Assembly: GCF_001583495.1 (NCBI RefSeq)
Contig: NZ_LQAQ01000014.1
Coordinates: 62,001 to 126,000, forward strand
DNA length: 64,000 nt
Direction of reading: 5' to 3'
Origin: Flammeovirga sp. SJP92
Lineage (GTDB): Bacteria > Bacteroidota > Bacteroidia > Cytophagales > Flammeovirgaceae
Shown here: positions 28,426-38,151 of the stretch, in pieces
How the letters are laid out: every line of letters starts with the position of its first letter
How positions within the stretch are numbered: the first letter of the stretch is position 1
The notes under the pieces: model-generated
Told to the model about the DNA's origin: nothing
Database searches by the model: none
The model's input: the letters and a program-made list of their open reading frames with translations, nothing else
Position numbers and translations under genes: made by a program

Positions 28426-29538
28426 ATGAAAAAAGCGTTAATTACAGGTATTACAGGTCAAGATGGTGCTTACCTAACTGAACTATTACTTGAAAAAGGT
28501 TACGAAGTACACGGTATTAAACGCCGTTCTTCTTTATTCAATACAGATAGAATTGATCATTTATATCAAGATCCTCATGAGACTGATGTAAAACTTAAAT
28601 TACATTATGGTGATCTAACTGATTCTATGAATCTTACTAGAATTATTCAAGAGGTTCAACCAGATGAGATTTACAACCTTGGAGCGATGTCTCATGTTCG
28701 TGTAAGTTTTGATACTCCAGAATATGTTGGAAATGTTGATGCGTTAGGTACACTTAGAATACTTGAAGCTGTTAGATTGTTAGGTTTAACTGAAAAAACA
28801 AGAATCTATCAAGCATCTACATCAGAATTATATGGTTTAGTGCAAGAGGTACCTCAAAAGGAAACTACTCCTTTCTATCCTCGTTCTCCATATGCAGTTG
28901 CTAAACTTTATGGCTATTGGATTACAGTAAACTACCGTGAAGCTTACAATATGTACGCTTGTAATGGTATTTTGTTCAACCATGAATCTCCTATTCGTGG
29001 AGAAACTTTTGTTACTCGTAAAATTACAAGAGCTGTTTCAAAAATTGCTTTAGGGCTTCAAGATACTCTTTACCTTGGCAACCTTAATTCAAAACGTGAC
29101 TGGGGTCATGCAAAGGATTATGTAAAAGCAATGTGGTTAATTCTTCAACAAGATAAAGCTGAAGATTTTGTTATTGCCACAGGTGTTACTACAACAATCC
29201 GTGACTTTGTAAAAATGTCTTTTGCTGAAGTAGGAATTGAATTAGAATTCGAAGGTGAAGGTGTTGATGAAATCGCAAAAATTAAGTCTTGTAATAATCC
29301 TGAATATCAAGTAGAAGTTGGGCAAGTTGTACTAAAGGTTGATCCTCAATACTTCCGTCCTACTGAAGTAGATCTATTGATTGGTGACCCTACAAAATCT
29401 AAGGAAAAATTAGGTTGGGAATTAGAGTATGATCTAGACGGATTGGTGAAAGATATGATGCAATCTGACCTTAAATTATTCAAGAAGGAGAAATACCTTT
29501 TGGAAGGTGGTCATGACATTCTAAACCAATACGAATAA
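28426..29538 (+). CDS. gmd: GDP-mannose 4,6-dehydratase
   Basis: First step from GDP-mannose to GDP-L-fucose. The 370 residues begin [20 protein letters not shown] and contain the diagnostic [25 protein letters not shown], the [10 protein letters not shown] catalytic Tyr/Lys, and [17 protein letters not shown]. Normal length. Codon choice here is visibly less AT-extreme than in the glycosyltransferase genes before it, as expected for a more conserved gene. A hairpin lies between it and fcl. Confidence 0.97.
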   Translation: MKKALITGITGQDGAYLTELLLEKGYEVHGIKRRSSLFNTDRIDHLYQDPHETDVKLKLHYGDLTDSMNLTRIIQEVQPDEIYNLGAMSHVRVSFDTPEYVGNVDALGTLRILEAVRLLGLTEKTRIYQASTSELYGLVQEVPQKETTPFYPRSPYAVAKLYGYWITVNYREAYNMYACNGILFNHESPIRGETFVTRKITRAVSKIALGLQDTLYLGNLNSKRDWGHAKDYVKAMWLILQQDKAEDFVIATGVTTTIRDFVKMSFAEVGIELEFEGEGVDEIAKIKSCNNPEYQVEVGQVVLKVDPQYFRPTEVDLLIGDPTKSKEKLGWELEYDLDGLVKDMMQSDLKLFKKEKYLLEGGHDILNQYE

Positions 29539-29560
29539 TAAAAATATAAAGTTATTCTTC

Positions 29561-29592
29561 AAAAAGCCCGTAACCCTAGTTATGGGCTTTTG
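29561..29592 (+). terminator. Hairpin between gmd and fcl
   Basis: AAAAGCCCGTAA pairs with TTATGGGCTTTT (one G-T pair), 12 bp with a 5-base loop. It stands 22 bases after the gmd stop and 21 before the fcl start, so it would act as a terminator or attenuator inside the pathway pair. Confidence 0.65.
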
Positions 29593-29612
29593 AGGTAAAA
29601 TCAATTCTAACT

Positions 29613-30557
29613 ATGGATAAGAATTCAAAAATATATGTAGCTGGTCATAGAGGAATGGTCGGTTCAGCAATTGTTAGAAAACTTGAAAAAGAAGGTTTTT
29701 CTAATATTATTACTAAAACTTCTTCTGAGTTAAACTTAACAGATCAAGTAGCTGTTAAAATATTTTTTGAAGAAGAAAAGCCTGAATATGTTTTTTTAGC
29801 AGCTGCTAAAGTTGGAGGTATTTTAGCAAATAATATTTATAGAGGTCAATTTCTATATGAAAACTTGATGATTCAAAATAACGTGATTCATCAAAGCTAT
29901 GTACAAGGAGTTAAGAAATTAATGTTCTTAGGTTCATCTTGTATATATCCAAAATTAGCTCCACAACCTTTAAAAGAAGAATACCTTTTAACTGATACCT
30001 TAGAGCAAACAAATGAGCCTTATGCTATTGCTAAAATATCAGGTATTAAAATGTGTGAGGCTTATAGAGATCAATACGGGTGTAACTTCATTTCTGCTAT
30101 GCCCACAAACTTATACGGCTACAATGATAATTACCATCCAAAGAACTCTCATGTTCTTCCAGCTTTATTAAGAAAATTCCATGAAGCTAAGGTAAATAAT
30201 GAGCCAACTGTAGAAGTTTGGGGTACTGGTTCTCCTCTTAGGGAGTTTATGTTTGTAGATGACTTAGCAGAAGCTTGTTTCTACCTAATGCAAAACTATG
30301 ATGAGAAACAGTTTGTGAATGTAGGAACAGGTGTTGATTTAAGTATTAAAGAGTTAGCAGAAACAATTAAAGAAGTTGTAGGTTTTGAAGGAGAATTGGT
30401 TTGGGACAGCACAAAACCTGATGGAACTCCACGAAAATTAATGGATGTTTCTCTACTTCATAATGCTGGATGGAAGCATAAAGTAGATTTAAAGGAAGGT
30501 ATTGAATTAACTTATCAAGACTTCCAGAAAAATGTAGATGTATTAGCTGAGAGGTAA
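29613..30557 (+). CDS. fcl: GDP-L-fucose synthase
   Basis: Epimerase-reductase that turns GDP-4-keto-6-deoxymannose into GDP-L-fucose with NADPH. The 314 residues have [28 protein letters not shown], the [16 protein letters not shown] segment specific to this family, and the catalytic YAIAKISG. Normal length. It ends the polysaccharide locus; a strong terminator shared with the convergent gene follows. Confidence 0.97.
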   Translation: MDKNSKIYVAGHRGMVGSAIVRKLEKEGFSNIITKTSSELNLTDQVAVKIFFEEEKPEYVFLAAAKVGGILANNIYRGQFLYENLMIQNNVIHQSYVQGVKKLMFLGSSCIYPKLAPQPLKEEYLLTDTLEQTNEPYAIAKISGIKMCEAYRDQYGCNFISAMPTNLYGYNDNYHPKNSHVLPALLRKFHEAKVNNEPTVEVWGTGSPLREFMFVDDLAEACFYLMQNYDEKQFVNVGTGVDLSIKELAETIKEVVGFEGELVWDSTKPDGTPRKLMDVSLLHNAGWKHKVDLKEGIELTYQDFQKNVDVLAER

Positions 30558-30577
30558 TCATTGATACTTTCTAATAC

Positions 30578-30632
30578 AAAAAGGAACAGCCTGAATAAAG
30601 ACATTAAAACTTTATTCAGGCTGTTCCTTTTT
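30578..30632. terminator. Bidirectional terminator closing the EPS locus
   Basis: AAAAAGGAACAGCCTGAATA... (30578-30600) and its perfect complement (30610-30632) form a 23-bp stem with a 9-base loop. A and T runs at the ends serve both fcl on the plus strand and the TPR gene on the minus strand. Confidence 0.9.
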
Positions 30633-30646
30633 ATTAATATCAGACT

Positions 30647-31963
30647 CTACAACTGTGCCCCTCCCTCATTTTCAGAATTAAAAGATTCTATAGAATAAGT
30701 GGCTGCAGGGAAGTATGGTCCTTTTCTAGCATCTTGAAAAGACTGGATACATTTTGGAAAATTCTGTTTATTGTAGATGTATCCCATCAATAAACTGTAT
30801 TTCACAAACTCTTGTGGAGATACATTCGAATTACTTAATAGGTTAAGACCTGTATTGATTGCATCTTCTCTTTTCCCCAATTTATATTGAGCAACTAGTT
30901 TATAGTATAAGATATTTCTTGCTCCTTGGAAGTTCGCTAAACATTCATCAGCGTATTTCAATGCCTTTTCATACTTCTGTGAACAAATCAGGATATCTAT
31001 AAACTGATCATAAGCTTTTAGATATAACTTATCGAATCCTTTGTAATCTTTAAGTCCTAATTCAAAAAGGTGAATCCCTTTGTGATGATGTTCTTCTCTC
31101 ACTATAATATCAGCTAATAAAATATTTGCTTTGATATAAGTAGGATCAATTTTCATTGCCTTTTCCAACATTGTCTTTGCTTGCTCAAAGTTATAAATAT
31201 CTTCATATGCAGAAGCTACAGCGAAGAAATAATCCGGTTTTAACTTTGTAATGAATGGCTTATATGGACCAACATCAGCTTTATTTAAGATAGGCATAGC
31301 ATTGTTATAATCTTCCATAAGATAATAAGCCATTCCTTTTTCGTAATAATATTTCGCTGTTTGATTTATTGGTGCATTTTCTGGAAACTGACTCAATATT
31401 TTGTCTATTGTTGCAATTGATTCAGTATACTTACCCAAATTGTTGGTAATTTGAGCATCCAAATACAATGATTCAGTATTATCCGGTGCTATCTTCAATG
31501 CATTTTGAGAATAAATTCTTGCATCTTGAAAACGATCTTGATAAAAGAAGAAATTTGCAGTTTCAACACATAAATTTATTTTTTTTATTGGATCCTTTTC
31601 AATCAATAACCACTGATCAACATTTTTCTTGTATTGAGTATAGCTCTTTTGATTTTGATATACTTTCGAAAGTGCAGGATATACAGGCAAGTAATTATTA
31701 TCTAATGCAATCACTTTCTGCCAATCTTCAAGAGCCCTAGTGGTATCTTTAATCATCAAATTACATACACCTTTCCAATAGTGTACTTTTGCAACAGTAT
31801 CAGCCAATGAGATAGCTTGCTCATACTCGACTATTGCCCTATGATAATCTTTGGCCACCCTGAACTTCTCAGCGTTTTTAAAGAACAATTCAATAGGATT
31901 TTTCTCTTGAGCGAATACAGCGTTTGAAGTCAGAAATAAAAAAAGTAATAGTAAATTTTTCAT
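30647..31963 (-). CDS. Secreted tetratricopeptide-repeat protein
   Basis: A 438-residue protein with a signal peptide (KNLLLLFLFLTSNAVFAQ) and TPR units over nearly its whole length, for example YHRAIVEYEQAISLADTVAKVHYWKGV, TESLYLDAQITNNLGKYTES and DYNNAMPILNKADVG. It should be a periplasmic or surface scaffold for protein contacts. No enzyme domain is visible. It lies downstream of the M61 peptidase gene on the same strand (120 bases apart); whether they are co-transcribed is unclear. Confidence 0.8.
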   Translation of the reverse strand: MKNLLLLFLFLTSNAVFAQEKNPIELFFKNAEKFRVAKDYHRAIVEYEQAISLADTVAKVHYWKGVCNLMIKDTTRALEDWQKVIALDNNYLPVYPALSKVYQNQKSYTQYKKNVDQWLLIEKDPIKKINLCVETANFFFYQDRFQDARIYSQNALKIAPDNTESLYLDAQITNNLGKYTESIATIDKILSQFPENAPINQTAKYYYEKGMAYYLMEDYNNAMPILNKADVGPYKPFITKLKPDYFFAVASAYEDIYNFEQAKTMLEKAMKIDPTYIKANILLADIIVREEHHHKGIHLFELGLKDYKGFDKLYLKAYDQFIDILICSQKYEKALKYADECLANFQGARNILYYKLVAQYKLGKREDAINTGLNLLSNSNVSPQEFVKYSLLMGYIYNKQNFPKCIQSFQDARKGPYFPAATYSIESFNSENEGGAQL

Positions 31964-32083
31964 GTCAGTCAGATATGAAATTGAGTTTTTAAATTAAATG
32001 TTATATCGAGAAGCAACTTCTATTTGTATTATTTATAAAATTCCAAAGTCGTGCTTAAACATTATCTCTCAAAGATAACTATA

Positions 32084-33700
32084 TTAAATTATACTTAACT
32101 TTGAATAGTACATATTTTTCTTTGCAATTAACTGTTTTGCAACTATTTGTCCATCTCTTTCTAGAAAAATGTCAATTTTATCCTTTTTCTCTATGAAATT
32201 TTCCCATGATGTCACTTTTTGTTGGTTGCAATATTTAAATACATCACCGACCTGTATATCATCAGTATTGTTATAAGCTACATCCGTAACTTCGCCAGAA
32301 TTGGATAGTTTTATACCGAAATCACTCATCCATCTGCTCTTAGAATTACCTTTTTCTACCTCCCAACCTAAAAACTCTAGGTCTTCTTTCAATTCTTCCT
32401 CTAAAGGTTTTACCCCATAAATATAATTGGAGAAAAACGCTTCGAAATCACTACCACAAACCTCTTCTACAATAGACTGAAAGTCTTTAGATGTATACCC
32501 ACCCTTTTTCAAGTTCTTTTGCTGATACAATAAAAACATCACATCATCTAAACTTTTCGACTTATTGGTAATACTTTGAATTTTACTGTCAAGCATCAAG
32601 GCAACTAAAGCTCCTTTAACGTAAATAGATGTTTTTCGAGCAGGAATTCCTTTCTCATATCCATCTAGCCATAATTCTAAAGAGGAATCTGCAATAGATT
32701 TTACAAATCGGCCTTGGTTTTCAAAATGTCGATCCAATAAAGTGTTTAGTTCTTTCTTATATTGTTCTTCACTAAAAACCCCTGCCCTATACAAACAGGC
32801 ATCTCCATAATAAGTAGTAATTCCCTCCGCTACATATCCAGTATCAAAATACGTTTCCTTAAATAGGTTATAAGGTAATAATTCTTCAGGTCTTATTTGC
32901 TTAATATTCCAAACATGGAATAGCTCATGAGAACTAACTCCTAATAAATTATTATAAAAATCATCTTGAGTGAACTCACTAGAAGGTCCCAAGGTGATCA
33001 CTGTATTTTTGTGATGTTCAACTCCATGATAGTGTTTAAATAGAGGAAGAACACATAAATAATGATAGTCTTTATGGGGGAATGATTTAAAAATGTCAAG
33101 CTGAATTTTTGTAAAAGACTTAAAATCTTGAATAGTTTTATCCCAATCAGGATCCACATCACCCTGCAACCAAATATGATGTGTTGCATTCATATACTCA
33201 AAACTCCCATGATGAAGTTGTTTTCCTAATAGAATTGGTGATTCCGTTAAATCTTCAAAGTCGTCAAACACAAACTGATTTTCTACTTGAGAAGCAGATG
33301 TTGCCACTTCAAATCCCTCATCAAACTTTAACCCTACAGTAATCTTATGGCTCAATTTATACTCAGGAACTATTGCACATCCTATAAAATTAATCAAGCA
33401 GAATTGATCACTCAACCATGTTCCTCCCGCATCCTGATGTCTTGCATAATATTCATAAGATATAGTAACCAGGTTTCCCTTTTCAATTCCCGTTAATTTC
33501 CATTCATTTCTACCATGTACTCTTAACTGACCTTTAGAAGGTGATATTTCTCTAATGTTTTTTGCAAAATTCTGGGCTTGATATCTGCCCGGTCTCCACA
33601 AAGGAAGTCTTAATAAAGTATGATTATCTTCTACTTCAAACGTCAATTGAATGGAGAGAAAATAAGGATGAGCTTCGTTTTTTTGTATCGAGTAATGCAT
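32084..33700 (-). CDS. M61 family metallopeptidase
   Basis: Gluzincin peptidase of 538 residues related to glycyl aminopeptidase. The zinc motif HELFH (about 257-261) lies in SSHELFHVWNIKQIRPEELL, and the third ligand Glu is likely in VAEGITTYYGD about 30 residues on. The N-terminal beta domain (LTFEVEDNHTLLRLPLWRPGRY) and a C-terminal PDZ-like region (GIKLSNSGEVTDVAYNNTDD) complete the family layout. No signal peptide is evident from the chosen ATG, so it is probably cytoplasmic. Substrates unknown. Confidence 0.92.
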   Translation of the reverse strand: MHYSIQKNEAHPYFLSIQLTFEVEDNHTLLRLPLWRPGRYQAQNFAKNIREISPSKGQLRVHGRNEWKLTGIEKGNLVTISYEYYARHQDAGGTWLSDQFCLINFIGCAIVPEYKLSHKITVGLKFDEGFEVATSASQVENQFVFDDFEDLTESPILLGKQLHHGSFEYMNATHHIWLQGDVDPDWDKTIQDFKSFTKIQLDIFKSFPHKDYHYLCVLPLFKHYHGVEHHKNTVITLGPSSEFTQDDFYNNLLGVSSHELFHVWNIKQIRPEELLPYNLFKETYFDTGYVAEGITTYYGDACLYRAGVFSEEQYKKELNTLLDRHFENQGRFVKSIADSSLELWLDGYEKGIPARKTSIYVKGALVALMLDSKIQSITNKSKSLDDVMFLLYQQKNLKKGGYTSKDFQSIVEEVCGSDFEAFFSNYIYGVKPLEEELKEDLEFLGWEVEKGNSKSRWMSDFGIKLSNSGEVTDVAYNNTDDIQVGDVFKYCNQQKVTSWENFIEKKDKIDIFLERDGQIVAKQLIAKKNMYYSKLSII

Positions 33701-33745
33701 CTTTTAGTTTTTACTTTGAATGATCGTCATATAAATATGCATAAA

Positions 33746-33788
33746 AAAGCTTTCTATTGGTAGAATTCATTCTCCAATAGAAAGCTTT
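33746..33788 (-). terminator. Terminator of hemB
   Basis: AAAGCTTTCTATTGG (33746-33760) pairs perfectly with CCAATAGAAAGCTTT (33774-33788). On the minus strand the stem is followed by a T run, 22 bases after the hemB stop. Confidence 0.85.
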
Positions 33789-33809
33789 CAATATGTATTC
33801 AGGAAAAAA

Positions 33810-34784
33810 TTACTTTTTCAAAAGCACAGCTGCTTCTTTCGCAAAATAAGTCAAGATAGCACTTGCTCCTGCCCTTTTGATACTTAAAAGCATCTCCATC
33901 ATTGTTTTATCGTTTTCTAACCAACCGTTTTGAGCGGCTGCTTTCAACATTGCATATTCACCAGATACATTATAAGCTGTAATTGGTATGTCAAAGTTGT
34001 CTGACAATGTTTTAATGATATCAAGATAAGATAATGCAGGCTTCACCATAAGGAAATCAGCACCTTCAACGTAGTCTAATTCCGCTTCAATTAATGCTTC
34101 TTTTACATTTGCAGGATCCATTTGATAGGTCTTCTTGTCTCCAAATTTTGGAGCTGAATCCAATGCATCACGGAAAGGACCATAAAATGCAGAAGCATAC
34201 TTAGCAGAATAAGACATGATCGAAACATCAGTGTATCCGTTATCATCTAATACCTCACGGATATAACCTATTCTACCATCCATCATATCTGAAGGTCCTA
34301 TAATATCAGCACCTGCTTTTGCCTGTGCTAAAGCCATTTTCCCAAGGACTTCTAACGTTTCATCATTAATGATTTTGCCTTCTTTTACAATACCATCATG
34401 ACCGTCAGAACTATATGGATCCATTGCCACATCTGTCATTAAAACAGCTTCAGGATATTTTTCTTTAATTGAAGACAATGCTACTTGATAAAGACCTTCT
34501 GGATTACTTCCCTCGGTAGCCATACTGTCTTTTTTATCTTCACCTAATGATGGGAAAAGGCAAAATGATTTAATTCCTAAATCTAAACACTCCCCTATTT
34601 CAACCATTAAATGGTCCAATGTATATCTATAAATACCTGGCATTGAAGGTATCTCTTCTTTTTTATTTTCACCTTCAATCATAAATAAAGGGAAAATGAA
34701 GTCATCTACTGTCAATATAGTTTCTTGAACCATTTGACGAATTCCTGCTGACTTTCTGTTACGGCGTGGTCTTCTTGTTAACAT
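33810..34784 (-). CDS. hemB: Delta-aminolevulinic acid dehydratase (porphobilinogen synthase)
   Basis: Condenses two 5-aminolevulinate into porphobilinogen for haem. The active-site lysine lies in FLMVKPALSYLDII and the other Schiff-base lysine in SYSAKYASAFYGPFRD. The metal loop reads MTDVAMDPYSSDGHDG, so the three zinc-binding cysteines of the classical site are replaced by Ala and Asp; this points to the magnesium/potassium-dependent class. The ATG at 34784 gives the usual start MLTRRPRRNRK and 324 residues; an ATG 14 codons upstream (34826) is less likely. Confidence 0.96.
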   Translation of the reverse strand: MLTRRPRRNRKSAGIRQMVQETILTVDDFIFPLFMIEGENKKEEIPSMPGIYRYTLDHLMVEIGECLDLGIKSFCLFPSLGEDKKDSMATEGSNPEGLYQVALSSIKEKYPEAVLMTDVAMDPYSSDGHDGIVKEGKIINDETLEVLGKMALAQAKAGADIIGPSDMMDGRIGYIREVLDDNGYTDVSIMSYSAKYASAFYGPFRDALDSAPKFGDKKTYQMDPANVKEALIEAELDYVEGADFLMVKPALSYLDIIKTLSDNFDIPITAYNVSGEYAMLKAAAQNGWLENDKTMMEMLLSIKRAGASAILTYFAKEAAVLLKK

Positions 34785-34957
34785 CAGTTGATCAAATTTT
34801 TCACAATTTATTAGATGAAAATTCAAGAATCAAGTGATTTTTTTTTTTATAAGTGAAAGATTTGTATCAAATGTTAATGTCATAATCTAACCAACTCTCA
34901 ATTACGTATTAAAATATATAATACACTAAATAACACACACTTAAACAACAACGAATC

Positions 34958-35131
34958 ATGAAAAAGTTTTTGCTATTTATCGTACCTACTGTTTTTCTAA
35001 TTTTAGATATTGGAGTTATTCAAACAGCTATTAATGCTAATACTCAGCTTGGTGTTGTAATGGCTTCATTAGTTGCTATTATGGTTTCAGCTGTAACCGT
35101 TTTATCCATCCCTATGATTAAGAATAGTTAA
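34958..35131 (+). CDS. Small two-helix membrane protein (57 residues)
   Basis: Starts ATGAAAAAG and encodes MKKFLLFIVPTVFLILDIGV, a short polar loop (QTAINANTQLG), and a second hydrophobic helix of about 20 residues ending SIPMIKNS. The two helices, a Lys-rich N terminus and a terminator-like hairpin after it support a real gene. It stands between hemB and the isoprenoid gene and diverges from hemB. I do not recognise the family; no function proposed. Confidence 0.6.
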   Translation: MKKFLLFIVPTVFLILDIGVIQTAINANTQLGVVMASLVAIMVSAVTVLSIPMIKNS

Positions 35132-35172
35132 GTACTGTATTGAACAGGTTAATACTTAATCCTAAAAAATAA

Positions 35173-36192
35173 TTACTTTGAAGAGATTGATGAAAAATTG
35201 ATCTCTTTTTTTATATCCATAGTTAGCGACTTCATCAAATTTGCAGGTTTTTCCATATCACAGATCAGCTGTTCACGAGTGTAGCTTTTCGGTTGAAATG
35301 TATTTAAAGAAGATTGTTGCTGAAGTTGTTCGTATTGATCTAAGCAGACTACGCACCTATTGAATACCCCAATGCTATAAAACTCAAGAAAAGTTTCAAT
35401 ACTACTGAAATTGGTCTTCGATGCTTTTTGAAAAACTTTTATAATCAGTTCATAGTACAACGTTCTCACCTCTTCTACTGAGCTTGATGTAGTTAATAAA
35501 GTATCAACATTTTCTTCAAGGTCTTCATACAAATCAAAGATATCATTGCTAAACTGAGTCACGCCTCCCAATAAATAAAAGAAATCATCTTCTTCTGGAG
35601 TTATCTCACTAAGGTATAATCGAATAAAATAAAGGAATGATTCTCCACCTTTTCGAATTGTCAAATCTATTAAATCATCTTTATCCAATACACCTTGAAT
35701 CAACTGTTGTCTACTATCTTCTTGCACTTGTAATACACGATCTAAACTTTCAATATACCCTTTTCGGTTTTTATAAAAGTCAATGCTTTCGCGATGTAAA
35801 AAAGTAGATAACTGTTCTGTAGATGTAATGGGTCTTTTCTGAAATGAAACGATCTTTTTCACTTCTTCAAGAGTAAAATCGTGTACATCAAAAAAATCAT
35901 CCACCAAGCCCGTTAGACTACTTTGGTAAGTACCATATTTTCTTTCTACAAAAGACATTTTCTTACCTCTTAAAAGACAAAGTAATTCCCCTAAAATTGA
36001 AGGTACAATTAAACCATAATATTTCGTGATCTTATTATAATCTGTTTCAGTTAATGTTTGATCTGCATTTTTAAAAAATGGTCTAATTTGGGGAATGAAA
36101 TGTTTTTTTATAAACAACTTCTGATGTAAAACAGCCTTTCCAACAAAAACTATTTTCCAAAGAATTTTAATATTCTTAATCAACAAATTCAT
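35173..36192 (-). CDS. Class 1 isoprenoid biosynthesis enzyme-like protein
   Basis: A 339-residue, mostly helical protein. Residues 98-102 read DDFFD, the aspartate-rich metal motif of prenyltransferases and terpene synthases (in TGLVDDFFDVHDF). A second acidic motif NDIFDLYED is at 216-224, the place of the NSE/DTE-like motif of terpene cyclases. This pair makes a class I terpenoid fold likely. It resembles no ordinary farnesyl or octaprenyl synthase that I can name, and no isoprenoid genes are nearby. Product unknown. The next gene on the strand is the MscS channel, 48 bases upstream. Confidence 0.65.
   Translation of the reverse strand: MNLLIKNIKILWKIVFVGKAVLHQKLFIKKHFIPQIRPFFKNADQTLTETDYNKITKYYGLIVPSILGELLCLLRGKKMSFVERKYGTYQSSLTGLVDDFFDVHDFTLEEVKKIVSFQKRPITSTEQLSTFLHRESIDFYKNRKGYIESLDRVLQVQEDSRQQLIQGVLDKDDLIDLTIRKGGESFLYFIRLYLSEITPEEDDFFYLLGGVTQFSNDIFDLYEDLEENVDTLLTTSSSVEEVRTLYYELIIKVFQKASKTNFSSIETFLEFYSIGVFNRCVVCLDQYEQLQQQSSLNTFQPKSYTREQLICDMEKPANLMKSLTMDIKKEINFSSISSK
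35181..35212 (+). terminator. Terminator of the small membrane-protein gene
   Basis: AAGAGAT...ATCTCTT (35181-35187 and 35201-35207) followed by a T run on the plus strand. It overlaps the 3' end of the convergent isoprenoid-enzyme gene. The stem is short (7 bp). Confidence 0.5.
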
Positions 36193-36240
36193 ACGACGAA
36201 ATTGACAAAAGTTTTTGAATTCATCAATATCAAATTCTTA

Positions 36241-38022
36241 TTAACTTTTTTCATCCTCCCCATCCTGATTTTTCTGCTCATGATCATCTACTCCTCGAGA
36301 CAGTGGATTTTCATCTTTCATTAATTTAAAGTCGGGTATTGTAGTCTCGTTATCTTCCCTATTTGCTCTGTAATGTGGTGACATTATTTCCACATTTTCT
36401 CTTGCAAAAATATCTTGAATATTTTGATGTAACCTTGAATAGATTCTTGGTATTTTTTGAGGTAATTTTGTATGTGCGTTTAATTGATAACTCACGTAAT
36501 AATCATCCAATGAGGTTTGTAAGACAAAAGGAATTTCTCCTGCAATCAGGCCTTCTGTCATCTCCGCAGCTTCCTTCAACATTTCATGAACTTTTCTCCA
36601 TGGAACATCATAACCAATGGTAACTGTAGTATGAATAATTAGTTTGTATCGGTTGATGGGTTGAGAATAATTGATGGTATTGGATTCTGATATTTTACTA
36701 TTGGGAATGGTTATAATTTCATTTTTTGAAGACTTCAGCCGTGTTACGAATAATGACCTTTCCACTACTTCACCCATCACATCATTAATTTTTATCCAAT
36801 CCCCTATCTTGAACCTTCTCATGTAAGTAATCACAATACCACTGATTGCATTAGTGATTACAGAAGTAGAACCTATAGAAAGTAATACACCAACAAATAC
36901 TGAAATACCTCTAAACTCCTGTGATTCTGCACCTGGCAATAGTGGAAAAATCATGATCACCATAAAAGTATAAAGTACAAACTTGATAATCTTCATCGTT
37001 GGTGGCACCCAATCAGGGTAAAAACCGTTGATCCTTAACCTACCTTCTGCAATTGCTTTCGCAAATGTTTTTATGATTCTAATTGTAAAATGGAATACTA
37101 AAATGATGACCGCAATTTTTAGCAAACTTGGTGTATAAGCAATTATTGCATATATAATCTCAACAAAAGGGTCTATAATGTAACCAAAAACTTCATCAGA
37201 AAAATCTCTGAAGGGTGGAGAAAAACGACCTACTATGGGTAAATAAAGAGAGACCAAAATAATAATTAAAGCAAGTCTAATTCCTACTAATAAATACTTC
37301 GCTATTAATATTTGATTTTCCTCTGTTAGAATCCTTACATTTTTAACTGTCTTACTTCTGAACCATCCTTTCTCATCCCGAATTACTTTTATCATTGTCA
37401 CTCTAAATCCTCTATTAATGAGAACTATCAAAATTAATAAGATCATCAGTCCAATTAAGGCAATGATTCCAGAAACTTGTCCTTGATAGTTGATCTTTTC
37501 TCTTAATGCATCATTAATCTGTTCCTGCCTAAACTTTGCTAAGTTCAATATTGACATTTCTGTTAATGATGCATCAATAGAATCCACAGTGTGCAAAACA
37601 GTTTCCTGATAAACTAACTGATAATTTGAATCAAAGACTTGTAATTCTACCGAATCGATAAGATAAAGCGTATTTTCAGCTATTTCTGTAATGGAATCAG
37701 AAAGCGACGATGCTCTTTCCAATGCAGATAATTTATTTCTTCGATGGACAAAAAACAACGTATCCTCAAAAGGAATCACTGGCTTCCCTTTCGCAAAAAA
37801 CTTTACCTGTTTCTTTGAACTTTTATCTGATAATGAATCAAGTTTTGCTAACTGCCTACGGAGAAAATCTCTATAAATTGAATCTGCTATAATAAGACTT
37901 TGGATCTCTTTATACATTTGCAACTTTTCTTGGGACAGAGTTTCATTTTTGTTTTGGGCGCTGATTATTGGAACAAGGAATATAAAAGAGAATACGAATA
38001 GAACGAACTTTTTAAAATTCAT
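36241..38022 (-). CDS. Mechanosensitive ion channel, MscS family
   Basis: A 593-residue membrane protein with a signal peptide (LFVFSFIFLVPIISAQ), a periplasmic N-terminal part with coiled-coil character (to about 170), and membrane helices at about 180-205, 240-265, 285-315 and 340-400. The MscS pore and beta domain follow: GVLLSIGSTSVITNAISGIV, then KIGDWIKINDVMGEVVERSL and TIPNSKI. The C terminus is a charged tail (DDHEQKNQDGEDEKS). It should open on membrane tension during hypo-osmotic shock. Longer than E. coli MscS, with extra N-terminal domain. Confidence 0.93.
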   Translation of the reverse strand: MNFKKFVLFVFSFIFLVPIISAQNKNETLSQEKLQMYKEIQSLIIADSIYRDFLRRQLAKLDSLSDKSSKKQVKFFAKGKPVIPFEDTLFFVHRRNKLSALERASSLSDSITEIAENTLYLIDSVELQVFDSNYQLVYQETVLHTVDSIDASLTEMSILNLAKFRQEQINDALREKINYQGQVSGIIALIGLMILLILIVLINRGFRVTMIKVIRDEKGWFRSKTVKNVRILTEENQILIAKYLLVGIRLALIIILVSLYLPIVGRFSPPFRDFSDEVFGYIIDPFVEIIYAIIAYTPSLLKIAVIILVFHFTIRIIKTFAKAIAEGRLRINGFYPDWVPPTMKIIKFVLYTFMVIMIFPLLPGAESQEFRGISVFVGVLLSIGSTSVITNAISGIVITYMRRFKIGDWIKINDVMGEVVERSLFVTRLKSSKNEIITIPNSKISESNTINYSQPINRYKLIIHTTVTIGYDVPWRKVHEMLKEAAEMTEGLIAGEIPFVLQTSLDDYYVSYQLNAHTKLPQKIPRIYSRLHQNIQDIFARENVEIMSPHYRANREDNETTIPDFKLMKDENPLSRGVDDHEQKNQDGEDEKS

Positions 38023-38091
38023 TTCATGATTGTTTTTGGGTATAAATGCAATGAGATTACAATAAGTTAGTAAATTCTTTGGGCAAAAGAA

Positions 38092-38125
38092 AAAAGGTCT
38101 AACAACCTCAGTTGCTAGACCTTTT
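38092..38125 (-). terminator. Terminator of the RRM protein gene
   Basis: AAAAGGTCTAACAAC and GTTGCTAGACCTTTT pair with one mismatch, with a 4-base loop. A T run follows on the minus strand. Confidence 0.75.
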
Positions 38126-38151
38126 GATATAATTACTTAGATGTTATGGAA

